A stretch of 64,000 nt of DNA from Enoplolaimus lenunculus. Taxonomy: Eukaryota > Nematoda > Enoplea > Enoplida > Thoracostomopsidae. Numbering within the stretch: position 1 is the first letter of the stretch; every line of letters begins with the position of its first letter. The notes under the pieces were generated by a model. It was not told where the DNA came from, made no database searches, and was given only the letters and a program-made list of their open reading frames with translations. The position numbers were made by a program, and so were the translations under genes. The stretch is taken from assembly GCA_030248215.1 (NCBI GenBank), contig JASANG010000613.1, positions 124,001 to 188,000 of the forward strand. The letters run 5' to 3'. Below are positions 12,401 through 24,900 of the stretch, piece by piece.

Positions 12401-15400
12401 CGCTCCAAAATTCAACGGATTCATGGTATTTGTGAGTCGTTCCTGTTAATAAAAATAGCTTCAATACAAGAAGAACAATAATACAAATAAAACATCTCGT
12501 TTTACTGAGAAAACCTGGAAACCAGATTTCGAGCCAGATCTCATTGAGGCTTTGCCGATTGTGATCAATTACCCTTACTGTAAAAACCGTTTGCCTTTGA
12601 AAATTCGTCTTACAATCAAGCCCAGCAGACTACAGGCACATTTTGTATTGAAAAACGGTAACCTGAATTCACGGAGACATACTTGAGGTTCAGAACTGCT
12701 AATGCTAACAAACTCAAATTCGAAAACACAAGAAGGACATGCCGAACTTTGCTGGATACGGCTTTTTCAAAATCCAAACTGAATATTCTATTATTACAGA
12801 GGAATTTGAAAACGAATCAGACCTAAACATACCAAACAAGTTTTAGACCAAGTTACATACCTGCAGCTCAACACGCGACAAACCAGCAATATCAATACTT
12901 CCACCGGTTGACAATCCAGACGATCCGGGTCCATTCAGAGCCCCAAGCGGGTTAGAACCGGCGCCGTGTGCAGAATTAGCGGCAAGTTGCATCGCAGGCG
13001 ACACCTGCTGCCCAATCGTATAACCCAGCGGTCCACCAGCGCTTATCGCTGGAGGCGGAAACGCCGAATGCAGTGTTGATTGTGCGCTTATAGTCAGTAC
13101 AGGCGACAACGGAGCAGTTGGAAACCCAGTTACGCTGTGTTGTTTACTTACATCGTACGTGTTCGCACAGATTCCAGCACTAACTGCACCAGAAGTATAT
13201 GCATTTGATCGTGATGAATGAATTGCCGTGCCGCCGCTTCCACTCCCATGTCCAACGATATGTCCATTCAGATACGCGTTGTTACCGATACTGTTATGTA
13301 CTGATGAACACGCTAGTGCCTGTAAATAAATGCACGTTCCTTGCAGTTCAATGTAGCGATTTGTCGCTGCGAAAATTTTTTACCGATACGGCGATCGCGA
13401 CTCTTATTTTGAAATGTCACCGATGCCGATTTCAAATTAATACACGATGCTCAAAAGATAGAATTACTACATTACATCAGCACAAACTCCAAGACTTAAA
13501 TCCTATACGCATAATCAGTTACAATTTTTATGAGAATAATACACTTGCAGGTGCTCAATGTTCACACTATAAAATTGAGCGAAATTAACAGTTGTCATAG
13601 TTGTATGTGATTTAGTAAAGCTAACAGTCCTTAATACATGATTGTGTTAAATTTAGTATCGGCATAGGTATCGGCATATGTAGGTTTGGCATTTGCAAAA
13701 TTTGAAAATAAGAATCGGTATTGGAATTAGCAAAACTTTGGAGGCGGCACATTGTTATTTTCTATTTGAGTGTTACACATTGTACAGTAACATAGGCAAG
13801 ATATCTCCTAGAAAAATGGCTAATACTTCATACGTTCCGTAGTCAGAAATAGGAAAATTATTATCTCGAAATGATTAATGCTGGCCTCGGCACTACCTTG
13901 GAAGAGTGGACTGGACTAACCTCAAATCCCTCCGAAAACTTCTTGATTTTCCATTGCAAAATGACCTGAAGTTGAGTTTCAGGGGGGCGTGCAATGACCC
14001 CGTGACTGAAAACATTCCAGGGAGAACCGGAGAGTGAGTATTTTGCCGGAATCGAATATTAACCGGATACAGAATGAAAACTTATGGACTGACTGAAGTA
14101 TTTGAGTGGCACCATAGTATCTATTTACTGAATTAGATTGAATTTTTAGCTTGAAGTTTTCATATTTACTTTAGAGTATTAATACTTGTTTGTGGTGTAC
14201 GCCTACAACTAAGCACTAAGGTGCGACCAGATATGAACTTAGCGAATACCGGAACCCTATATTAACCGATATAACATGTATATATGAGCACTACTGAAAG
14301 TAATTGAGTCGAGAAAAAGTATAATACGCTCATTGAATTAGCGCTGATTGGTAGATTGCATTTTTCATTATATTTTAGTTAGTAAAAACTTAACAGCTTT
14401 AGTAATCCGGAAAACTTATCGCAGCATGATGTTAAATATTTCTACTTGCCATAAGCAGTTTTTCGGTACTATGGACTACAATCCTAAATATTCGGTATCC
14501 GGTAGGCAAGGTGCTACCGGAATTTCGATTCTAATTAGAATTCCGAAGGAATTTTGAAATTTTAATTTTACTCTTACTTATGATATGTTGCGTAAAAATT
14601 CTATATTATTTATCTATTAAATTGCTTTAGATGAGTTAACTTATCAATAACTGATCGTGGTTTAGCTTTACAGAACCAAAAACCATCGCCAATTTGTTCA
14701 TGCAACCTTTTTAAAACGTATTGCTAGCTAACAGACACTCGGAACGAACATTGTACTTGTTAAAACAAGTTATCCGTTACATTGACGGTCACAAAATTTC
14801 TAATTCCGATTCCAATTACAAGTCCAGTATAATTTTGCTGCTCCGATTTCGATTCCGGTATAATCCAGTTCCGCTTCGCACCCTACCGGTAGGTCTATAC
14901 CGGATACCGGGTATCGGTTTTGATGGAAATTACACCGGAACCGGATATCCTGCCGCACCCCGCTAAGCACATAGTAAAAAACACATAAATAACAAACACA
15001 GATCAAATATATAAGATATACGATCAAGTAGAGTATGCTTAATTCATACTGATGTGTTTTTCTCATACATGTAAGGAACATAAAATTAACCGGGGTTAAA
15101 GTCTTTAATAGGGAGCTGAACCGGGGAAAAATTAAATGAACTAAAACACCACCGCAAAATTTTATTGAGCGAAGCTCGGAGTTTCGCGAAGCGTTTTATG
15201 TTTTGTACTTGGGGGTCGAAAGGTGGATGTCCGTCTGTCCGTCCGAAAAGAATCTCAGGAACGGCTGAACTGATTTTGATAAACTTTTTTGTTTGAAAGC
15301 CAATTATCTTGGGGTGTTAACCTCGCTTTGAGGTTTTAGAATTTTGAGCCGTTTATTAGCTACAGGCTAATTTGCATAATTAATTAAGCCTAAATTAGGA

Positions 15401-15936
15401 CCTTCCACAATATTTCACTAATTATTACAGTTAGAAGCAATATAATTTTAGTATTAAAGGGTTTTTGGGTCCAAAACCGATAATTGAGCAGTTAGCTAAT
15501 AGATAATTTGCATATTAGCATAGTTTATAAGCCTAAATTAGGATTTTTTACAATATTTAAGTAATTATTAAGGTTAAAAGCAATATAATTTCAACACTAA
15601 AGGGTTTTCAGGTGCGAGGAATTTGAATAAATAGTTTACAAACATCCGAAACCGATAATTAAATGGTTAGCTAATAGCTAATTTGCATATTAGTTTAATT
15701 GACAAGACAAAACTAGGACTTTTTAAATTATTTCAATAATTATTAGGGTTTACTGAAGGTTTCGCAAAACTCTGAGCTTCGCTCAAAAACCGTATATTTT
15801 GTTATCTGCATTGATAGAGACACTTTCCCACGCAGAACGTACCATCTGCTGACTATAATATTGCTTCATCGCAGTCTCGAACACCGTACCAGTACTACCG
15901 GGTTGTGGTTGGGCAAGAGATATCGCTTGCAAATAC

Positions 15937-15988
<52 letters not shown>

Positions 15989-18900
15989 GCTGCTGCTGCT
16001 GTTGTTGTTGATGTTGTTGCTGTTGTTGTACACCAATTTCACGAATTCCCGCATCAAGAGAAACCACATTCGCTGCCAATGTTCTACCAGGCCTACCCGT
16101 TTGCTGTCCTGACAATCCGTTATCACCCTGCCCTGGTTCAACATTTACTACCTCACTAGCTCGCGTGCCGTTAAAATTCAATTGAGACGCACATCCCGAA
16201 GACGCAGCATACCCACCAGGAGCAAAAATTTGGCTATCATCATTTTTCCCGCAATTTTTCGGTAACGTTTGTTCATTTCGGCTGTTTTCAGTAGTAACTG
16301 TAGATGTTGTGTCCGCGGTACTAGAACCACTTCGCTGTTGTTGAGGTCTTGCACCAACCAACATGCGTCCTTGCGGTGTAATTCGACTATAGCCGTTTGA
16401 TCTTGATGATCGATCTATAGAAACGCCTGCGCCTGAAACAAAACACCACATTGCGCTTATAAGCAATATAAATCAAACGCAAAGTAACAATCAGTAGAAG
16501 TAGCCTATGGAAACCACTGTGCAACCTGATAACAAAACTTTCAGCCGAATAGTACTTCTAAGTCATACGTAGTCCCTTTAACATCTTAGACAATTTCTTT
16601 TTGTTTTCAAATAGTAATGACACAAGCTTTACTTTAATAAGAACGGAATATTCAGTGCCGGTCGTCTCGGGCTGAATATTACATTAAATTATGATGTAAG
16701 CTTATTATCTATTGTGTCTTCAAGTGATAAAAACCACTTTAATACAGTATAATCCAGATGGACATATATTAAAATATGTGAGACAACAATTTACAATAAT
16801 CACCAAATAAACATAGCAATGAGCGTACAACAGTTCCCTAACCCGAAAAATAAATTCAACTCAGTTATCGAAAAAATATTCTTTAATGAAAATCTGGCTC
16901 TATTTTTTACATTAAAAATATATACATATCAATAATTTAAACTGTTCTATGCTTAAATAAATAATTCAGCCGGATAACCGAAAATATGGGTGGTTGTTAT
17001 GAGACATTTCGGCTAAAAGTCCAACCTGTGATTGCTCGAACCAAAAGTGAATCTTGGTGTTGAGAGTGGTTCATTGCGTCACTCGATGTCAAACATGAGC
17101 TTGCGCTTCGAAACAGACCAATTGTTGACGATGTGTCCTGTTGAAGTGACAGTTGTGTCATGTCCGGCAGTGTTGCCTAAACAATGTAGCGATTTTGAAA
17201 CCTGATTTGTAAGCTTAGCGTTTGTACCACTCAATAAACCAGTCGTAGTGGGACTACAATTATTGAGCGAAGCTCGAACACACGTAAGCAATTAAGGTAA
17301 TATGCAAATTAGTTATTAGTTAGCTATTCATTTATCGGTTTTGGAGGTTTGTAATCAATTTTCTCAGATTCTTCGCACCCAAAAACCCTTCAGCCACCCT
17401 AATAATTGTTGGAATAATTTAAAAACCCCTAATTTTGTTTCGTTAATTAAGCAAATATGCAAATTATCTATTAGCTAACTATTCGATAATCGCTTTTAAA
17501 GGTTTGCAGACAATTTATTCAGATTCCTCGCACCCGAAAACCCATTATTGCTGAAATTAAATTGCTTGTAACCCTAATAATTAGTGAAACATTGTAAAAA
17601 CGCCGGCTTTGGAGGTTTGTAAACAATTTATTCAGATTCCTCGCACCCAAAAACCTTCAGTAAACCCTAATAATTATTGAAATTATTTAAAAAGTCCAAG
17701 TTTTGTCTTGTCAATTAAGCTAATATGCAAATTAGCTATTAGCAAACTATTCGATTATCGGTTTTTTAGGTTTGTAAACAATTTATTCGAATTCCTCGCA
17801 CCTAGAAACACTTTCGTGCTGAAATTATATTGCTTTTAACCTTAATAATTAGTGAAATATTATAAAAGTCCTAATTTAGGCTTATAAACTATGCTAAAAT
17901 GTAAATTATCTATTAGCTAACTGCTCAATTATTCGTTTTGGAGGTTTGTAAACAGACTACGCAGATTCCTCGCACCCAAAAACCCTTTAATGCTGAAATT
18001 AGATTGCTTCTAACTGTAATAATTAGTAAAATATTGTGAAAAGTCGTAATTTAGGCTTAATTAATTATGCACATTAGCCTCTAGCTAATAAACAGCTTAA
18101 AATTTTAAAACTCCAATGCGAGGTTAACACCCCAGGATAATTGGCTCTCAAACAAAAAATGTTTATCAAAATCGGTTCAACCGTTCCTGAGTTCCTCCCC
18201 TGAAAATTAACTCTAATGAAAATTATACATATATTAACTCGCTCTATGTAATATTGATTCTCACAGTTAAGTTCACTAAACTTACCTCTAAAACCGATAA
18301 TTGAGTAGTTAGCTAATAGATAATTTGCATATTAGCATAGTTTATAAGCCTATATAAGGACTTTTTAAAATATTTCACTTGCTATTAAGGTTGAAAGCAA
18401 TATATATAATTTCAGCACTAAAGGGTTTTTAGGTGCGAGAAATTAGAATAAATTGTTTACAAACCTAAAAAACCGATAACTGAAAAGATGGCTAATAGCT
18501 AATTTGCATATTAGCGTAACTGACAAGACAAAACTAGGACTTTTTAAATTGTTTCAATAATAATTAGTGTTTACTGAAGGTTTTTTGGCGTGAGGAATCT
18601 GAATAAATTGTGTACAAGCGTCTACAACCGACAACTGAGTAGTTAGCTAATAGGTAATTTGCATATAAGCAGGGTGCAACCGGAATTCCGGTTCCGGTTC
18701 CGGCATTTTTTCACCTTCCGGTTCCGGTAAATTTTTACCGGATTTAAAAATTCCGGTATTATAATTTGGCCGTTTTCTTAACTTTGCTATTTTTTAAGAA
18801 TCTCTTTTGAAAGCCGCTTGTACTCCGAATATAAGCCATTGATGGTGGATTTCACTTCAGTCGATGATGAAAATCTAAAATACAACAAATAAAATAAATA

Positions 18901-21900
18901 CCTATGTTCGACTAAGGTTATTTCACAAATAATAGAGCAAAAAATAAGATTAAAATGAAATTTTTGGTGAAATGCATTTTTCATTTTCCGGTTCCGGTTC
19001 CGGTAAAATTTTCAAATTCCGGTTCCGGTAAATTGTAATTCCGGTTGCACCCTGCATATATATAAGCATAACTGATATGCCTAAATTAGGCGTTTTTGCA
19101 ATATTTCACTAATTAGCGGGGTTACAAGCAATCTAATTTCAGCAATAATGGATTTTTTGGGTGCGAGAAATCTGAATAAATTATCTACAAACCTTCAAAA
19201 CCGATTATCGAATAGTTAGCTAATAGCTGACTTCCATATTTGCTTAATTGATAAACCTAAATAATGGCTTTTTAAATTATTTCTCAAATAATTATGGTTA
19301 CTTTAGGGTTTTTGAGTGCGAGGAATCTGAATAAATTGTTTACAAACCTCCAAAACCAATAAATGAGTACTTAGATAGTAACAAATTTGCATATTAGCTT
19401 AACTGCTTATGTGTTCGAGCTTCGCTCAATACACGTAGTCCCACTACGACTGGTTAGACCATTGTACAACAGGTTAATGTAAGACCAGGGTGCAACCGGA
19501 ATTCCGGTTCCGGCATTTTTTCACCTTCCGGTCCCGGTAAATTTTTACCGGATTTAAAAATTCCGGTGTTATAATTTGGCCGTTTTCTTAACTTTGCTAA
19601 TTTTTAAGAATCTCTTTTGAAAGCCACTTGTACTCCGAATATAAGCCATTGATGGTGGATTTCACTTCAGTCGACGACGAAAATCTAAAATACAACAAAT
19701 AAAATAAATACCTATGTTCGTAAGGTTATTTCACAAATAATAGAGCAAAAAATAAGATTAAAATGAAATTTTTGGCGAAATGCATTTTTCACTTTGCGGT
19801 TCCGGTAAAATTTTCAAATTCCGGTTCCGGTTTCGGAAAATTGTAATTCCGGTTGCACCCTGTGTACGACAAAATATACTTGGTGAGAAATGTCAAACGT
19901 CAGCGCGAAAAATTATCATCATGAGAAACAGGTGTCGAAGTTCTGCGGAAAAATATAATGCGAGACCCAGGTATCGCTGGTTTGCGCAAAAATATGACCG
20001 TGAAAAACATATGTCAGACTGCAGCGCGATAAACCTAAAAGTCGGCGGCATAAAAATCGTGTACCCATAATCAGGGAGTTGATATTATACAATGAAAATT
20101 AATAACATTAACTGGGAGAGTCGAAATAATCGTGCTTACAGGCATAATCAGCAGGGTGCAAACGGATACCAAAAGATGAAAATGACGGAACCGGAGCCAG
20201 ATAATCTAGTATCCGGCCGGAGCCGAATAATGAATTCAAATCTAATACTAGATTGCATTCAAATATCAGAACGTAGCTTACAATTTTTCCTTCTGTGGAT
20301 TAAGGTACCCAAAGTGTTTACGAGACAAAGTTTAACATTTCACACCGATGCATTTTAAACACCTTAACAACGACCCTATTATACTATTATTTGTTTTTGT
20401 AGCGTTGCGCTCAGTTGCAATATTTTTAGCCCACGTTCATTTTAAGGGCGTCCAGTTTTCGCAGATACTGTGAAACAGAGGTGGCTAAGATCAGGAATGG
20501 AAATATCGGTCTCACTCTTGGCAAGTCTCTTTATTTGCCAGGTCTCGGTTTCTTGAGTCTCAGTGGTTTGGAACCGACACTAAAAGTTGAGGATTCAGCA
20601 ATTGCTGAGAGCAGGATGCAACCGGAATTCCGATTCCGATTCGATGAGTGAACTTATCAATAATTGATTGTAGATTAGCTTTTACAGGCCCAAAAATCAT
20701 CGCCAACTTGTTCATGCAACCTTTTTGAAAATTGTTGCCAGCCAACAGACATCCTAAATCAACATGATATTTGTCAATACAAACTAACCGTACACAGTCA
20801 CAAAATTTCTAGTTCCGAGTCCGATTACAATTCCGCTATAAATTTGCTGTTCCGATTCCGATGGTGGTGTAATCCAGTACCGCCTTGCAACCTGGCTGGT
20901 AGACCTGTAAAAAACAAAAGTTAATATTGTTGAAGCAATGCCTGATGAATAAAATTTCTCTATGAATCTATGAATTTTCATAGGTACGTAATAGTTATTC
21001 CCAGAATAACTTCGAAGGTACTTGGCGTAAATACGAATGATAGCATAAATTTTTTGAAGTTTTTTAAAAATAATATCCGGCAAGTTAAAATACCGGAGCA
21101 GGGTGTCAATTTTTGCCGAAGCAGGAGGCTGATATCCGGTCGCACCCTCATAGTCAGGGAGACACTTCAGCAAAAATGGTTGTGTTCAAATCAATTTCAA
21201 AAACAAAAAACATGTTGCCAATCCTTGCTGGCTTTCGGTACTTCCCGGATATCCGAAGGCTATCGGATAACATTTGGATAATAAAATTTTCATGTACGTA
21301 TATCCAGTGCCCATCACTAAAAGTCACATGCAAAGCATATATAAGCAAAGTAGATCATGACAGTTTTCACTTTTGTTTAAGCAGCTGCTTGGTTGGCTAA
21401 CTATCTGATACTAATTGGAAACTTCATATTGCTGCACATTAAACTGTACCGTTAGCATTTTCATTTAACACACCTGTCGCTCAATTAGTTTATTGTCGCA
21501 CTGATGTGCAAACAATGGAATGTCATTGAGTTCACCGGAAGAATTATTAACAATTAAACCAGATCTTTCTTTCGACGCAAACAATTGTTCGTTTCCACAA
21601 CAGGAAGGACTAAAATTATCCAGCATCGAAGTTCGAATAGCGTCTGAAACCATAAAACTCTATACATGTACGTACTCTATATTTAGCTCAGTTGTGTTTT
21701 GCACGGTAATTTTACACTTGCGACCGTTTTACATTGCAATACCATCGTGGTCACTACGTGACAAGTTGCTTAAGCCAAAATGTTAGGACTGTGGAACTGG
21801 AAATCAACGGCGTTCTTCAGGGTGCAACCGGAATTCCGGTTCCGGTTCCGGCATTTTTTCACCTTCCGGTTCCGGTAAATTTTTACCGGATTTAAAAATT

Positions 21901-24900
21901 CTGGTGTTATAATTTGGCCGTTTTCTTAACTTCGCTAATTTTTAAGAATCTCTTTTGAAAACCACTTGTACTCCGAATATAAGCCATTGATGGTGGATTT
22001 CACTTCAGTCGCTGATAAAAATCTAAAATACAACCAATAAAATAAATACCTATGTTCGACTAAGGTTATTTCACAAATAATAGAGCAAAAATAAGATTGA
22101 AATGAAATTTTTGGTGAAATACATTTTTCACTTTCCGGTTCACGTTCCGGTAAAATTTTCAAATTCCGGTTCCGGTAAATTGTAATTCCGGTTGCACCCT
22201 GGCGTTCTTATGAGGCCTCGATCACATCCGGTAGATTCTGCGTTAAGCGCGATACACCAGCCCGTTCCATCACGCAGTTCAATTATAGGTTTGATTTTCA
22301 AGACAGTCAATTAAGAATTGTATAAACTGGTCCCAGACGGGCCCCGGCTAATTGTTAAACACTGACCATTGAGCATTTATTAAACGTACACAGTTTGCGG
22401 TTAGTTGCTTAGACTCGCTAAACGCGACATTTTGATCCCCTGGAAGTTTTTGACATTTTTGGCAACAACTCTTAAACGGGTGGACCACATAAGACGATCT
22501 TGGCCTCATTTTACTCCCCCGAACATGGTAAATACTGAATAATGTGCTACATAATTCGTTCTAACGTCTCCGTTTTAAATAATTTTAGCCCTGTATAGTG
22601 TTCTAAATTTTTTTACAAAATGTCTCTTTTCAAAAAATTGAATTCGGTTTACGTGACATAACTACACAATAACAGACTCCTTAATGACGTGCAATACCTT
22701 AAATTGCGGAGAATTGTGTGCTCTATGCTACCTAAACAGCGATGATGATTGCCGATTTTAACCTGATCTAAAACAAGCCTTTGCGCAGGTTCCCTCAATC
22801 CTCACTCAGCTATTTTACTGCTGTAATTTTTGCTTCGTTATTTCAACAATTGGTTATAGCTATATTGTCATGCTGCCTATAATTTTAAAGAACTGCCAGC
22901 TAGCGATGGATGAATAAAAAAATCTGTTTGAGCTCTAGTTTGAAAGTTTCAGGGTGTCCGCGGAATTTTGAGAGCAATTTTCCCTGATTTTCCAGATATA
23001 AATTCCATTTTTTCGTTGATTTTTTGTAGAAACAAGAACATTTTCCCTGATTGAAAACTTGTTTACATGTGTGTATCAGTGTCGATCTTTTGGGACAACA
23101 AACACCCACTGCGAAAATTCCGGACACAAAGCGCTGTCAGTACAAGCACTATTAAATACAACATGGGATTTCGACGCCACTTCAGGACTGTGTTACTAAA
23201 GTTAGGTTAATTTGAGATATTAACAAATCTGAAACACAACACATTCTACAGGATTTTTCACGCATAAGCCCGAATACTGGCAGACAATTTATCATACAAC
23301 GCTTAGGCTCAAGAATATAATAAACAGTAATGTGGTTGTAAACTTCCGCTAAGTGCTTCGAAAGAACACGTAAGATTAAAAAGGCTAATCCCAAGCCTAT
23401 CACGGGCAAAAAAGCTTGCACACAAAAAATCTATAGTGTATTTGATTTGGATTGTGTTGCAGATTCGTTCTAATAACAATACACAGTTATCAGATATCAC
23501 GCCTTTTTGTAAAGAATAAACGTTGCTTCGAAAAGGTATATGCGTTAGTCGGTGTCGGAGTCGTTTTGACGCATTCGCTGAAAAAGATAAGTTCATTTTG
23601 AAAAAAGGACAATTCTTTCCCGAATTGGCTCATTTTTTTCCTGTTTTCCCTGACGAAATAGCAAAATTCTCTGTTTTCCCTGATTTCCCTGACGAGTGGA
23701 CGCCATGAAGCTTATGTCACTGCACGCGTCCACAAAAAACCGCATTGCAGGAAAACCTACCATTAGTTCTAAAATTTGTATAAATCAAACATTCCGGGGG
23801 ATCAATATTTGAGGTTTTTAGCCCTTAGCCAGGGTGCAACCGGAATTCCGGTTCCGGTTCCGGTTCCGGCATTTTTTCACCTTCCGGTTCCGGTTCCGGT
23901 AAATTTTTACCGGATTTAAAAATTCCGGTATTATAATTTGGCCGTTTTCTTAACTTTGCTAATTTTTAAGAATCTCTTTTGAAAGCCACTTGTACTCCGA
24001 ATATAAGCCATTGATGGTGGATTTCACTTCAGTCGATGATGAAAATCTAAAATACAACAAATAAAATAAACACCTATGTTCGACTAAGGTTATTTCACAA
24101 ATAATAGAGCAAAAAATAAGATTAAAATGAAATTTTTGGTGAAATGCATTTTTCATTTTCCGGTTCCGGTTCCGGTAAAATTTTCAAATTCCGGTTCCGG
24201 TTCCGGTAAATTGTAATTCCGGTTGCACCCTGCCCTTAGCCCATAATTTTTTATCAAATTACAAAACCATATTCCACATTCGGAAAATCGTATTCCTCAT
24301 GCGTTCAGCTATACATTGAACCAGCCCAGATTTGCCTCATTTTTACAAAATTTTCTTTCCGGGGGATCAAAACGTTCCGTTTTCGCTCATCTCCTCTAAT
24401 CAGAAATATCACGGGACCAACTCGCAAACAGCCAAGACAAAAAAACACGTTCGAAATTTGCGGCTACAAAGGAGCACATACTACATCACTTTCCTACTGG
24501 TTTTAAGTGACGAAAAATAAACATATCATTAATGGTACGTTATATTCTCATCTCGCACAGCGTAGTATTTAAAGTAATGTGTACACTAACATGGAATTAA
24601 TCTGAAAATCGGGCCCCGACATGGTTCCGGGCAGCTCTAATACATATACGTAGTGGTTTTTCCGGCAGTATACTGTTCTAATCTATACAACACGTACAGC
24701 TCATCTAAAACAATATATATATACCTCCAGTTACCGGCCTGCTTGCCGTGGTTGCGTCCGATTCCGATGCACTAACTCCTTGTTGCGACTTGACTAGCTG
24801 ATTGTGACTTCTAATCATATCCACCCCTTGTGTATTAGGCACACTAGCCTCGTGGATCCGGTGTTGGTTATTTAACAATTTTTGACTGTCGTTTTGTTGC

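Noticed and set aside
15861-16159. Poly-Leu, poly-Val and poly-Asn frames
   Set aside because: Shadows of the CAA tract in the CPEB coding exon.
17079-17291. Ser/Thr-rich minus-strand frame in CPEB intron 1
   Set aside because: Its composition resembles the CPEB N-terminus, but no donor gives the phase needed to join exons 1 and 2, and it runs into the tip of the inverted-repeat element.
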